NCBI RefSeq assembly: GCF_008041945.1
Contig: NZ_VKAD01000001.1
Span: 248,001-312,000, forward strand
DNA length: 64,000 nucleotides
Direction: 5' to 3'
Origin: Reinekea thalattae
Lineage (GTDB): Bacteria > Pseudomonadota > Gammaproteobacteria > Pseudomonadales > Natronospirillaceae
Numbering within the stretch: position 1 is the first letter of the stretch; the number at the start of each line of letters is the position of its first letter. The notes below the pieces were generated by a model. That model saw only the letters and a list, made by a program, of their open reading frames with translations, was not told where the DNA came from and searched no databases. The translations under genes were made by a program, and so were the position numbers. Below, in pieces: positions 9,572 through 18,127 of the stretch.

Positions 9572-9615
9572 TGCTCTCGTAGTATTGATCGGCGCGGGTT
9601 AAGCCCACGCTGATC

Positions 9616-9820
9616 AAACTCCCAAACTCCCAAACTCCCAAACTCCCAAACTCCCAAACTCCCAGACTCCCAGACTCCCAGACTCCCAGACTCCAAACTC
9701 CAAACTCCAAACCCCAAACCTCAAACCTCAAACCTCAAACCTCAAACCTCAAACCTCAAACCTCAAACCTCAAACCTCAAACCTCAAACCTCAAACCTCA
9801 AACCTCAAACCTCAAACTCT
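9616..9820 (+). repeat. Composite octamer/heptamer tandem array upstream of flgB
   Basis: Units read in order: six AAACTCCC, three AGACTCCC, one AGACTCC, two AAACTCC, one AAACCCC, fourteen AAACCTC (9716-9813) and one AAACTCT. The period changes from 8 to 7 midway, so the array grew by successive expansion of variant units. The plus strand contains almost no G, and the minus strand has repeated GGG runs every eight bases. There are no spacers, so it is not a CRISPR. The array ends about 100 bp upstream of the sigma-54 site of flgB. The 9821-9922 stretch carries no gene and may hold the activator site. Confidence 0.95.
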
Positions 9821-9922
9821 GGTCGAGGCGGTAAGGAATGGCATTGCCGCTTTGCCGATAGCTGCCGCTATTTTAAAAGCCAAAACGTCATAAGTCTTTG
9901 ATTTTAAAGGTTTTATTTTTTT

Positions 9923-9936
9923 GGCATCGCTATTGC
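9923..9936 (+). promoter_or_regulatory. Sigma-54 promoter of flgBCDE
   Basis: TTGGCATCGCTATTGCAT has GG at 9923-9924 and GC at 9935-9936 separated by exactly ten bases, matching the sigma-54 consensus TGGCAC-N5-TTGC. Transcription would start near 9948, about 34 bases before flgB. Confidence 0.8.
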
Positions 9937-9981
9937 ATTATTCATGGAAAGACACTCAGAGCGGCAAATAGAGGATAGGTT

Positions 9982-10380
9982 ATGTCTGCATTAGGTTTTC
10001 AAAACTCGCTAGGTATTCACGACGATGCGTTGATGATTCGTTCAGATCGTTCGTCAATCTTAGCTAATAACCTGGCGAATACAGATACGCCGGGATACAA
10101 GGCCCGCGACATTGACTTTCTAGGTGTATTGCGTGGCGAAGTAAAGCGCCATAAGAGCCTAGGTACAGATTTGACTCATGACCGCCATATCGATGTGCCA
10201 GTACGAGAAAACTGGGAAGCGCTATACCGTAACCCAACGCAGCCGTCGATCGATGGCAATACGGTGGATGAAAACATCGAAAACAGTGAGTTCACCACTA
10301 ACGCTCTGTCCTATAACTCAAGCTTTGAATTTTTAAGTGGTAAGTTCAAAGGCTTAACCGGCGCGCTTCGAGGAGAATAA
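9982..10380 (+). CDS. flgB: Flagellar proximal rod protein FlgB
   Basis: 132 aa, a rod component of the basal body exported by the flagellar type III system. Seen: the rod/hook signature ILANNLANTDTPGYKARDIDF near residues 27-47 and the C-terminal rod helix. Length is normal for FlgB, in contrast to the hook and filament proteins further downstream. GAGGA lies six bases upstream of ATG. First gene of the sigma-54-driven flgBCDE unit, with 3 nt between it and flgC. Confidence 0.96.
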   Translation: MSALGFQNSLGIHDDALMIRSDRSSILANNLANTDTPGYKARDIDFLGVLRGEVKRHKSLGTDLTHDRHIDVPVRENWEALYRNPTQPSIDGNTVDENIENSEFTTNALSYNSSFEFLSGKFKGLTGALRGE

Positions 10381-10383
10381 TCG

Positions 10384-10824
10384 ATGAGCTTAGGTAACAT
10401 TTTTGATATTTCCGGCTCGGGCATGAATGCCCAATCTATCCGGTTAAATACCACGGCAAGTAACCTGGCAAACGCCCAGAGTGTCAGTTCGAGTATTGAT
10501 GAAACCTATCGTGCACGTAAGCCGATTTTTCAAAATATCCATACCGATATTTTGGATCGTTCGCTAGTACCGGTGGATTTAGAACACGATGTAGGTAAGG
10601 GCGTTAAGGTTGCCGCCATTGTCGAAAAAGATACGCCATTAGAAATGCGTTATGAGCCGTCCCATCCGTTTGCAAACGAAGAGGGTTATGTCTATTACCC
10701 GAACGTCAATGTGGTTGAAGAAATGGCCGATATGATGTCCGCTCAACGAAGCTTTACCATTAATGTTGAGGTGTTTAACACCGCCAAAACCTTAATGCAA
10801 AAAACACTTACTCTCGGTCAATAA
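10384..10824 (+). CDS. flgC: Flagellar proximal rod protein FlgC
   Basis: 146 aa, normal length. Rod subunit with N-terminal SGMNAQSIRLNTTASNLANA and the C-terminal VNVVEEMADMMSAQRSFTIN, both typical of FlgC. It starts 3 nt after flgB with GGAG eight bases upstream, so translation is probably coupled. Confidence 0.96.
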   Translation: MSLGNIFDISGSGMNAQSIRLNTTASNLANAQSVSSSIDETYRARKPIFQNIHTDILDRSLVPVDLEHDVGKGVKVAAIVEKDTPLEMRYEPSHPFANEEGYVYYPNVNVVEEMADMMSAQRSFTINVEVFNTAKTLMQKTLTLGQ

Positions 10825-10840
10825 TAAGGAGCAATGAAAA

Positions 10841-11596
10841 ATGACTGATATTACCGACAGCAGTATTTACGCTCTTTATGGCAACAGTGCTGCGACAAGT
10901 GCTGTTTCAACGACTAGCGAAGACAGTAACGAGTTAGGTCAGGATGAGTTCTTGCAGTTGATGATTACTCAGCTAGAAAACCAAGACCCGACAGACCCAT
11001 CTGAAGGTGCGGAATTTATTTCTGAATTGGCTCAGTTCACCACGGTAGAAAACTTGGAAGAGATAGCAACATCGATTGAATCGCTGTCCAGTTCTTTCCA
11101 ATCATCTCAAGCATTACAAGCCAGCTCTTTGGTCGGTGGCAACGTCACGATCGATGGTAATTCGACCAGTACGCTTTACTGGGGCGATATTGTCTATGGC
11201 ACCGCAGATGTGGTTTCTGGTGCCAGCGATTTATCGCTGCAAATCACCAATAGCGCAGGCGAGATGGTTGAAAACGTCGATCTAGGTTCCCAGTCGAGTG
11301 GAACCTTAAGCTTTAAATGGGATGGCGCTAACTTAGAAGTTAATGGCGAGTTAATGGATATTGACTACAGCCAATTCGAAACCGATGAAGACGGCAATAT
11401 TATTCCGCACGATGCCGGTGAATATACATTCTCTATCGTCGGTAGTTATAACGGTTCTTCAACCGCTATGGATGTCAATACATCTCAGTTTGTTGAGTCC
11501 GTGACCATTCTAGACGACGGTACGATTCAATTGAATTTAGATGACGGTTCGACGGCAACATCGTCCGAAATAGCATCGATAAACGAAACGGCCTAA
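10841..11596 (+). CDS. flgD: Hook-capping scaffold protein FlgD
   Basis: 251 aa. Temporary cap that guides FlgE assembly. Seen: N-terminal QDEFLQLMITQLENQDPTDP and FISELAQFTTVENLEEI (about 35-75), the signature of the FlgD export domain. A beta-rich C-terminal half contains the acidic FETDEDGNIIPHDAGEYTFS near residue 180. The stop codon lies inside the first unit of an 18-bp tandem repeat. Size is close to normal (about 225-250), although it caps a hook of 1432-aa subunits. Confidence 0.95.
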   Translation: MTDITDSSIYALYGNSAATSAVSTTSEDSNELGQDEFLQLMITQLENQDPTDPSEGAEFISELAQFTTVENLEEIATSIESLSSSFQSSQALQASSLVGGNVTIDGNSTSTLYWGDIVYGTADVVSGASDLSLQITNSAGEMVENVDLGSQSSGTLSFKWDGANLEVNGELMDIDYSQFETDEDGNIIPHDAGEYTFSIVGSYNGSSTAMDVNTSQFVESVTILDDGTIQLNLDDGSTATSSEIASINETA

Positions 11597-11671
11597 GGGC
11601 TATTAATGGCCTAAGGGCTATTAATGGCCTAAGGACTATTAATGGTCTAAGGACTATTAATGGTCTAAGGG
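11590..11671 (+). repeat. 18-bp tandem repeat covering the flgD stop codon
   Basis: Units GGCCTAAGGGCTATTAAT (twice), then two variants with one and two substitutions, then a partial unit. The first unit contains the flgD stop (TAA at 11594-11596), so the repeats continue the 3' end of the gene into the intergenic space. The minus-strand frame across it encodes only a repeated hexapeptide and is not considered a gene. Confidence 0.95.
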
Positions 11672-11773
11672 CACAGCAAGACAGCATTTTATTTTTTAAA
11701 TAGGGCGAGTTTGGTCGTCGTTTAAGAATACTGGCATCAGTGGCACGCCACAGCCTAAAAAGAGGAACGTGTT

Positions 11774-14700
11774 ATGAGTTTTAGCATTGGATTAAGCGGG
11801 GTTTCCGCGGCAAATACAGATTTAAGCGTAACAGGTAATAACATTGCTAACGCCAGTACGACCGGTTTTAAGTCGAGTCGTACCGAGTTTGGCGATGCCT
11901 ATACATCATCGCTCTTGGGTATGGGGCAAGATATTGTTGGCTCTGGTGTATCGGTGACCAATATTGGTCAAAAGTTTAACCAAGGCTCGATTACTCAAAC
12001 CGATTCGGCGTTAGACTTAGCTATCGATGGCGACGGCTTTTTTGTTACCGAATACGATAACGGTGAAATTACCTATACCCGCTCTGGTATTTTTGGCTTA
12101 GATGAAGATGGCTACGTAGTCTCTAATTCTGGCGCTACTCTGCAAGGCTATAGCGTTGCCAATGGTGAGATCGTCACTGGTGTATTAACTGATTTGCAGG
12201 TCGACAGTACACCTATCGCACCGCAACGTACGACCGATGTAGACATGGCGGTTGATATCCCATCGAATGCCGAAGTCTTAGTTTCTGAAGGCTCTATCAC
12301 AACAACCGATGGTCTTGCCGTTGGCGTTGTGCAAGCTGGTCCAGAAGAAGATACCGCAACGACGCTGAATTCGATCAGTTACCCAACAACAGCAGGAACG
12401 GCTTCTGAACTGGCGGGCGGTCCAATCACAGGCATTGTTTTTCCGTGGCAACCCACTACTGCTCAAGCCTCTATGACTCTCGATGTTAGTCTATATGGAG
12501 TCAATATTGACACTGATAGCTTTGCAGTAACGGCAAACATTCAGCCCTTCTCTGACGACACTGTTTACAATGACGTTAATGATATTGTTTCTGCGATCAA
12601 CTCAGCAATAGAGGGAAGTAGCGAGATTGCAGGGAAGATAGAAGCGTCAGTAAATGAGGTTGGTGGTATCAGCTTTCAAACCGTCGGAACTTATGCAACA
12701 GACGGCACTTCGATTGTGAGTGTGGACGATAATGTCGGTACACTTTCAAGTAGCAACTTTTTGAATTTTTCTGATTTTTCTTACACCTTGCAAGGCTCCA
12801 GTGAGACAGGTTTAGAAATTGTCAGCACGGCTACCTTTACAACGCTGACTAGTGGTCGGGAACTTTCAGGTGTTGATACTAGTTCTCCTTATTTAGACGC
12901 TTATATAGGTGAAACCATTGACTTTAATGTCAGTGTAGGTGGGACCATTGATAATATTAGTGTAACCATCCCACCAGGGGGGTTTACAGCGATAACTGAT
13001 TTAGTAACCGCATTAAACACTGAGTTTACAGCCGCTGGTGCCAACGTTACTGCTACTAACAGTGGTGATACCTTGGTCTTTACTTCTACTGTTGCAGGTG
13101 ACGTTGACCTCTACTTTTATACTGACACTTCATCAACAAGTGCCTTCGATGCTGAAGATTTAGGTTTTTTAACTTCTTCATCTTTTACGCCGACGACAGT
13201 GCAAGGTATTGATGTAAATGATACTTTGGTTCTTGATTATAACGGTACGACATCCGGCACAGATACATTCAATATTACTCCTGGCTCCTACGCAAATGCA
13301 GATGACTTGGTTACACATCTTAATTCTTTAGGCTCCACTGAGATTCAGTTCTATGCAATTGATGAAGTACTCTATGTCACTCGACTAGATACTGATACTA
13401 CCGCTTCTGTATCGGTAGATACGCTGCTCAGTACTAACCCAGGCTATTTTGGTTTAGATCCTGCTAGTGCTGAAGTTATTACGGCCCCAACGAGCGTAAC
13501 CCCTATTGCCGGTACAGACTTATTTGCTGACGATGGTTTTATAGATTTAAGTTCTTTCGATGGAGTAGCGACATCGATAGAAGGTAATACCACCGCTGGG
13601 ACGAGCTATAATAACTTTTCTGCTGGCACATATAGCGTCTATAGCGCAGCTAACCCTAATAGCTTAGGCGACATTGATACAATATTAGCTGGTGATGCCA
13701 GCCCTATTGAGTTCACTATTACTATTGGTTCTACAACTCACAGTATCAGCTATTCTCACTCAGGCGCAGGTACTTACGCCTCACAGGCGGCTTTTGCAGC
13801 GGATCTTGAAGCACAAATTGAAACGACTTTTGGTGCTGATTTAATAACGGTTGCGTTTGACGGAGATATTATTGAAATTACGTCTAATAATGTAGGTCCG
13901 GTTAATATAGAAATTTCTGATATCTCAGGCCACCTAACAAATATGGCGTTAACCGAAGATGCTAATCCTGATGCCTTTTTACAACCAGGCACTAATGATA
14001 TCGAAGCCAATAATGTATTAGAAATTACTATTGATGGTGGTAATGCAGAAAGTATTTCAATACCGGAAGATACCTATAGCATTGATGACCTTGTTGATGT
14101 AATTAACGAGCAGATTAACGCTAACGCTGTGCTCGCTAATGAGGTCGTGGTCACCGAAGAAAATGGTCGACTTGTATTCACCCGAACAGAGGTTGGTGAC
14201 TACCCGTTAGAACTTGAAATTACTGGTACCACCGAAGCGCTGGAAGCCTTTGGTTTGGATAGTCAAACAGAAACCGCTGGTGAAGACCCGATTGATCGTA
14301 GCCATAGCTTTACGATTAATTTAGATGTACCGGACCCTGATGAGGACGGCCGCTCTGGTTCGGTGACTATTTCGTTAGATGAAGTAATCTATTCGATTGA
14401 TCAGTTGGCGGCTTCGATCAACCGTGAGTTAGCCTCGGTGGAAGAGTCTGAATACATTGGTGTGCAAGCGGTTGTCGAAACTGATGAAGATGGTAATGAG
14501 TATTTAACTCTAGTGGCAACGGTCGAAGGTGAAGAGTCAACTATTTCCCTTACTAACATTACTGCAACGGGTGACGACTTAGATGTCAATGCGCTCTATG
14601 GCTTGTTGCAGGCTGATGAGTATGATTCAGACCTGTTAGAGATCGGTGAAGCCGCAACTGATAATGGCTACCCAGAACAGACTTTTGAGCTTTATAACGA

Positions 14701-16072
14701 AGCGGATGGCACCACTGAAACCATTGTGATTCCGGAAGCGTCGAGTGCCGCAGAAATTGCTGGTCAGCTGAGCGATTTAGCTGGAGTTACAGCGACAGCA
14801 GAAACCAATATGACCTTGGTTGCCAGCAGCTACATTAACAGCGGCGATATGGATCTTTATGTTAATGGCCAAGTGATTGAGTCCGATGATTTTGACGATA
14901 TCGTTGACGAAATTAACAGCTATAGCTTGACTACGCTGAATGGTATTACTGCCGCACTGGATGAAGAGACCGGCAATATTACCATCACATCGGCGACCGG
15001 TATCGACCTTAACGTCGGCATTGAATCGGATAACCCAACCGATTCTATTACTGTAGAAGGCACGGATGGCTATATCGATGTTACCTTGGGTGGTGATGAG
15101 AACGCTGAAACCTATGCCGTTGTTGGTGGCTCGGTGGAGATTATTCTCAACGAAGGCTTCAGTATGTCTGAGCCGGACCCACGTTTGACAGGTCTCTTTA
15201 ATGGCTTAACCGATGCTAGCTTTGAGCCTTACACCATTAATGAATTTGATCCGGATGATAGCGAAACCTACAACGAAACCTCGTCGATGACAGTGTACGA
15301 CTCTTTAGGTAACGACCATGAGATGCAGCTCTATTATGTGAAAAACGCAGCCGATGCTAGTGAGCTGAGTTCTTGGACAGTCTATGTTCGTATCGATGGC
15401 GAAGATGTCGGTGACCCTGATACATCGCTGGATTATCCAGAGAATTTAGAGCCGACCTATGCTTCGTTTGAGCTTTATTTCAATGCTGATGGTACCGTCA
15501 ACGAAGAAGATTCCGGTGAGTTTTTAATTACCAACTGGGATCCACTTGATCAGTATGGTGAGCCGACCGGTGCCTATACCTCGGTGAATATAGCCGAAGG
15601 TGCGTCAAGTATTATTGATAGAACTGATACAAACTCTAACTTCTCGATCTCATTCGGTGGTACCACCCAGTATGATCAAGACTTTTTCGCAGAAGTCGAA
15701 GGCCAAGACGGTTATGCGAGTGGTCAGCTTTCGGACCTTTACGTTGGTGAGGACGGTACTATTTACGCTACCTACACCAATGGCGAAACCGACCCAATTG
15801 GCCAGGTTGCCATTGCTAGCTTTACCAACAATGAAGGCCTAACACCTTCGGGCGATACTGAATGGGTTGAAAGTGTCGACTCCGGTGAACCGTCGATTGG
15901 CGTGCCTGGTACAGGAACATTAGGTACGCTTGTTTCGGCGGCATTGGAAGAATCGACCGTTGAGCTATCTGAAGAGCTGGTTAACCTGATTATTGCGCAA
16001 CGTAATTATCAAGCCAGTGCTAAGACGATTGAAACAGCTAACGAAGTAACGCAGACCATCATTAACCTCTAA
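11774..16072 (+). CDS. flgE: Giant flagellar hook protein FlgE (1432 aa)
   Basis: Hook subunit, usually about 400-450 aa. Both family ends are intact: N-terminal SFSIGLSGVSAANTDLSVTG and NNIANASTTGFKSSRTEFGD (1-50), and C-terminal VNLIIAQRNYQASAKTIETA. Between them lie about 950 extra residues. They form serial modules of about 80-130 residues starting near 381, 478, 645, 746, 844, 970 and 1025. The recurring pattern is F.I.idG...I.I..G.Y.s.ddL...IN......v.....L.f.s...G, similar to flagellin/hook IN-type modules. The protein is very acidic and no cysteine was seen. Residues about 970-1155 resemble FlgK 568-885. AGAGGAA lies just upstream of ATG. Two hairpins follow the stop. Confidence 0.93.
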   Translation: MSFSIGLSGVSAANTDLSVTGNNIANASTTGFKSSRTEFGDAYTSSLLGMGQDIVGSGVSVTNIGQKFNQGSITQTDSALDLAIDGDGFFVTEYDNGEITYTRSGIFGLDEDGYVVSNSGATLQGYSVANGEIVTGVLTDLQVDSTPIAPQRTTDVDMAVDIPSNAEVLVSEGSITTTDGLAVGVVQAGPEEDTATTLNSISYPTTAGTASELAGGPITGIVFPWQPTTAQASMTLDVSLYGVNIDTDSFAVTANIQPFSDDTVYNDVNDIVSAINSAIEGSSEIAGKIEASVNEVGGISFQTVGTYATDGTSIVSVDDNVGTLSSSNFLNFSDFSYTLQGSSETGLEIVSTATFTTLTSGRELSGVDTSSPYLDAYIGETIDFNVSVGGTIDNISVTIPPGGFTAITDLVTALNTEFTAAGANVTATNSGDTLVFTSTVAGDVDLYFYTDTSSTSAFDAEDLGFLTSSSFTPTTVQGIDVNDTLVLDYNGTTSGTDTFNITPGSYANADDLVTHLNSLGSTEIQFYAIDEVLYVTRLDTDTTASVSVDTLLSTNPGYFGLDPASAEVITAPTSVTPIAGTDLFADDGFIDLSSFDGVATSIEGNTTAGTSYNNFSAGTYSVYSAANPNSLGDIDTILAGDASPIEFTITIGSTTHSISYSHSGAGTYASQAAFAADLEAQIETTFGADLITVAFDGDIIEITSNNVGPVNIEISDISGHLTNMALTEDANPDAFLQPGTNDIEANNVLEITIDGGNAESISIPEDTYSIDDLVDVINEQINANAVLANEVVVTEENGRLVFTRTEVGDYPLELEITGTTEALEAFGLDSQTETAGEDPIDRSHSFTINLDVPDPDEDGRSGSVTISLDEVIYSIDQLAASINRELASVEESEYIGVQAVVETDEDGNEYLTLVATVEGEESTISLTNITATGDDLDVNALYGLLQADEYDSDLLEIGEAATDNGYPEQTFELYNEADGTTETIVIPEASSAAEIAGQLSDLAGVTATAETNMTLVASSYINSGDMDLYVNGQVIESDDFDDIVDEINSYSLTTLNGITAALDEETGNITITSATGIDLNVGIESDNPTDSITVEGTDGYIDVTLGGDENAETYAVVGGSVEIILNEGFSMSEPDPRLTGLFNGLTDASFEPYTINEFDPDDSETYNETSSMTVYDSLGNDHEMQLYYVKNAADASELSSWTVYVRIDGEDVGDPDTSLDYPENLEPTYASFELYFNADGTVNEEDSGEFLITNWDPLDQYGEPTGAYTSVNIAEGASSIIDRTDTNSNFSISFGGTTQYDQDFFAEVEGQDGYASGQLSDLYVGEDGTIYATYTNGETDPIGQVAIASFTNNEGLTPSGDTEWVESVDSGEPSIGVPGTGTLGTLVSAALEESTVELSEELVNLIIAQRNYQASAKTIETANEVTQTIINL

Positions 16073-16104
16073 CGGTTTATCGTAAGAGTTGATTGACTGA
16101 TCTA

Positions 16105-16139
16105 CAAAGCGAGTCGCTGCAGGCAGCGGATTCGCTTTG
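16105..16139 (+). terminator. Strong hairpin after flgE
   Basis: CAAAGCGA (16105-16112) pairs with TCGCTTTG (16132-16139), with an inner CGCTG/CAGCG stem, followed by a T-rich CTTTATTT. It lies 32 nt after the flgE stop and probably ends the flgBCDE transcript. Confidence 0.6.
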
Positions 16140-16242
16140 CTTTATTTAGTATCTTAGTTTGTTGTTAAGTGCTTCTATCAGGCTTATCGATTTAGGCAAA
16201 ATTAAAAGTGGTACATAATAAAAAGCGGCACGTAATTAAGAG

Positions 16243-16266
16243 CGGCAACCTCGTTGCCGTTTTTTT
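16243..16266 (+). terminator. Rho-independent terminator between flgE and flgF
   Basis: CGGCAAC-CTC-GTTGCCG followed by seven T. Classic intrinsic terminator upstream of the sigma-54 promoter of flgF. With the preceding hairpin it insulates flgBCDE from flgF-L. The rest of 16140-16400 shows no gene. Confidence 0.85.
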
Positions 16267-16408
16267 CATATGAATGGAAAGCGTTTGCCATCTTTCCTGA
16301 TCTGATGGTTGTTTGAGTGCTGTTTAGCTGTGACCTCCTGCTACAAAGATGCTCCTAGGCCTTTATCTATGTGCCCTCTGAATTAATTCCCTAGTAAATT
16401 TAAAAACT

Positions 16409-16422
16409 GGCACGTCTCTCGC
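16409..16422 (+). promoter_or_regulatory. Sigma-54 promoter of flgF operon
   Basis: CTGGCACGTCTCTCGCTT has GG at 16409-16410 and GC at 16421-16422 with ten bases between, and matches TGGCACG fully at -24. The predicted start is near 16433, which places the in-frame ATG at 16436 almost at the transcript end and supports 16472 as the flgF start. Confidence 0.85.
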
Positions 16423-16471
16423 TTAACTCTCTGTAATGACGAAAACCGTCAATCTAACTCAGGAGTTTGAA

Positions 16472-17215
16472 ATGGATCGTGCAGTCTATATCGCCATGAC
16501 CGGTGCCAAGAACAATATGTTTTCGCAGGCGTCTCATGCAAACAACCTTGCCAACTCAAGTACCTATGGTTTTAAGTCGGATTATGAGCAAGCCAGAGCG
16601 ATTCCGGTTTGGGGTGAACATCATCCATCGCGTGCTTTTGCAATGACCGAACGACCCGCTTCAGACTTTAACGACGGCGATCTAATACAAACCGATAACC
16701 CGCTCGATGTGGCGATTGCCGGTGATGGCTTCTTTGAAGTAATCGATGCTAATGGTCAGCCAGCTTATAACCGCCGTGGTGACTTTTCGGTAACGCCACT
16801 CGGTGAAGTCATTAACGGCTCCGGCCAATTAGTAATGGGCACGGGTGGCCCGATTACTTTGCCAGAATATGAGCGTCTAGAAATTGGTTACGATGGTGTT
16901 ATCAGTATTAAGCCCGCAGGTGCTGCTTCTGATCAGATGGTGATTGTTGATCAAATTAAAATGGTGAACCCAGATTTGCAAAATTTTGAAAAGGGCATCG
17001 ATGGTTTGTTTCGTCCAGTTGAAGGTGAACTGATTTTGGAGGCTGACGAAACACTGAGAGTCGTTTCAGGCTACATCGAAGGCTCTAATGTTAACCCTGT
17101 TGCTGAGCTTACCAATATGCTGGCGGTGAATCGCCAATACGAAACGCAAATTAAGATGATGAAGACCGCAGATGAAATGTCGGAATCATCGGCCAGTATT
17201 TTACCGATTAGTTAA
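16472..17215 (+). CDS. flgF: Flagellar proximal rod protein FlgF
   Basis: 247 aa, normal length. Seen: N-terminal MDRAVYIAMTGAKNNMFSQA, the rod signature HANNLANSSTYGFKSD, and C-terminal VNPVAELTNMLAVNRQYETQ. The start is ATG 16472, which has AGGAG seven bases upstream and gives the conserved MDRA start. The frame extends 12 codons further up, but that ATG lies at the predicted transcription start. It leads the flgFGHI unit. Confidence 0.95.
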   Translation: MDRAVYIAMTGAKNNMFSQASHANNLANSSTYGFKSDYEQARAIPVWGEHHPSRAFAMTERPASDFNDGDLIQTDNPLDVAIAGDGFFEVIDANGQPAYNRRGDFSVTPLGEVINGSGQLVMGTGGPITLPEYERLEIGYDGVISIKPAGAASDQMVIVDQIKMVNPDLQNFEKGIDGLFRPVEGELILEADETLRVVSGYIEGSNVNPVAELTNMLAVNRQYETQIKMMKTADEMSESSASILPIS

Positions 17216-17315
17216 TAGTTTGAGAGCTTTGTTTGCTAAAAATCTAGCGAATAAAGAATGAATTTAAATTGGCTGCAAGAGGCAGTCGGTTAAAAAAATA
17301 AAGAGGGCTTACGCC

Positions 17316-18101
17316 ATGATGAAAGCACTTTGGGTCGGTAAAACCGGCTTAGAAACTCAAGATACATCGCTATCGGTGATCTCGAACAACCTGGCTAACG
17401 CATCAACCACAGGCTTCAAAAAAGACCGTGCGGTTTTTGAAGATTTAATCTATCAGGTACAGCGACAGCCGGGCGGCCAAACTTCGCAAAACTCGCAACT
17501 ACCCAGTGGTTTGCAGTTAGGTAGTGGTGCTCGTGTTGTGGCAACACAAAAGCAATTTACTCAGGGTGATTTAGAAGTTACTGACCAAACGTTGGATTTG
17601 GCAATTAATGGCCGTGGCATGTTCCAAATTACATTACCGACAGGTGATCTCGCCTATACCCGTGACGGTACTTTCCAGATTGATTCGGAAGGTAACTTGG
17701 TGAACTCCAGTGGTTATTTGCTAGAGCCTAACATCGTTGTGCCGGATCAGACTGACACCATCACTATTGGTGTCGACGGTATTGTCACTGCGGTTTCTGA
17801 AGGTGAAACGCTAGGTGAAGTGATTGGTAATATTGAAATCGCTGATTTTATTAACTATGCCGGCTTGGAAGCCATTGGTAATAACATGTTCCAAGAGACT
17901 GATGCCAGTGGTGATCCTATTGTCGGTGATCCGAGCATCGACGGTTTTGGTTCGTTGATTCAAGGCGCTTTAGAGTCTTCAAATATTTCAATCGTAGAAG
18001 AGATGGTTGACATGATTGCGACTCAGCGTTCTTACGAAATGAATTCAAAAGTGATTAGCTCAGCAGACTCGATGCTTGGCTTTATTACCTCGAACTTATA
18101 A
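17316..18101 (+). CDS. flgG: Flagellar distal rod protein FlgG
   Basis: 261 aa, the usual FlgG length. Seen: ALWVGKTGLETQDTSLSVIS and NNLANASTTGFKKDRAVFED at the N terminus, and SNISIVEEMVDMIATQRSYE near the C terminus. The ATG at 17316 (another at 17319) follows GAGGG. The rod therefore is of ordinary size although the hook attached to it is greatly enlarged. Confidence 0.96.
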   Translation: MMKALWVGKTGLETQDTSLSVISNNLANASTTGFKKDRAVFEDLIYQVQRQPGGQTSQNSQLPSGLQLGSGARVVATQKQFTQGDLEVTDQTLDLAINGRGMFQITLPTGDLAYTRDGTFQIDSEGNLVNSSGYLLEPNIVVPDQTDTITIGVDGIVTAVSEGETLGEVIGNIEIADFINYAGLEAIGNNMFQETDASGDPIVGDPSIDGFGSLIQGALESSNISIVEEMVDMIATQRSYEMNSKVISSADSMLGFITSNL

Positions 18102-18127
18102 TAAAAATGAGTAAAGGGGAGCAGATA

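Noticed and set aside
9616-9820. CRISPR array
   Set aside because: Units are 7-8 bp, directly adjoining and without spacers; no cas genes nearby. The same holds for 27761-27858.
9854-9861. Sigma-28-like -10 box GCCGATAG between the repeat array and flgB
   Set aside because: No TAAA-type -35 box at the correct distance; the nearest TAAG is three bases too far, and the sigma-54 site downstream explains flgB better.
11475-11687. Minus-strand frame with repeated Leu-Arg-Pro-Leu-Ile hexapeptides
   Set aside because: It is a by-product of the 18-bp repeat and overlaps flgD on the other strand.
11741-11756. Sigma-54 promoter before flgE (TGGCACGCCACAGCC)
   Set aside because: The -24 half is good, but ten bases after GG stands CC instead of GC. 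flgE is more likely transcribed from the flgB promoter.
11774-16072. FlgE as an assembly artefact or fusion of two genes
   Set aside because: The frame is uninterrupted, both conserved ends are those of a single hook protein, composition is uniform through the insert, and neighbouring axial genes show the same kind of enlargement.
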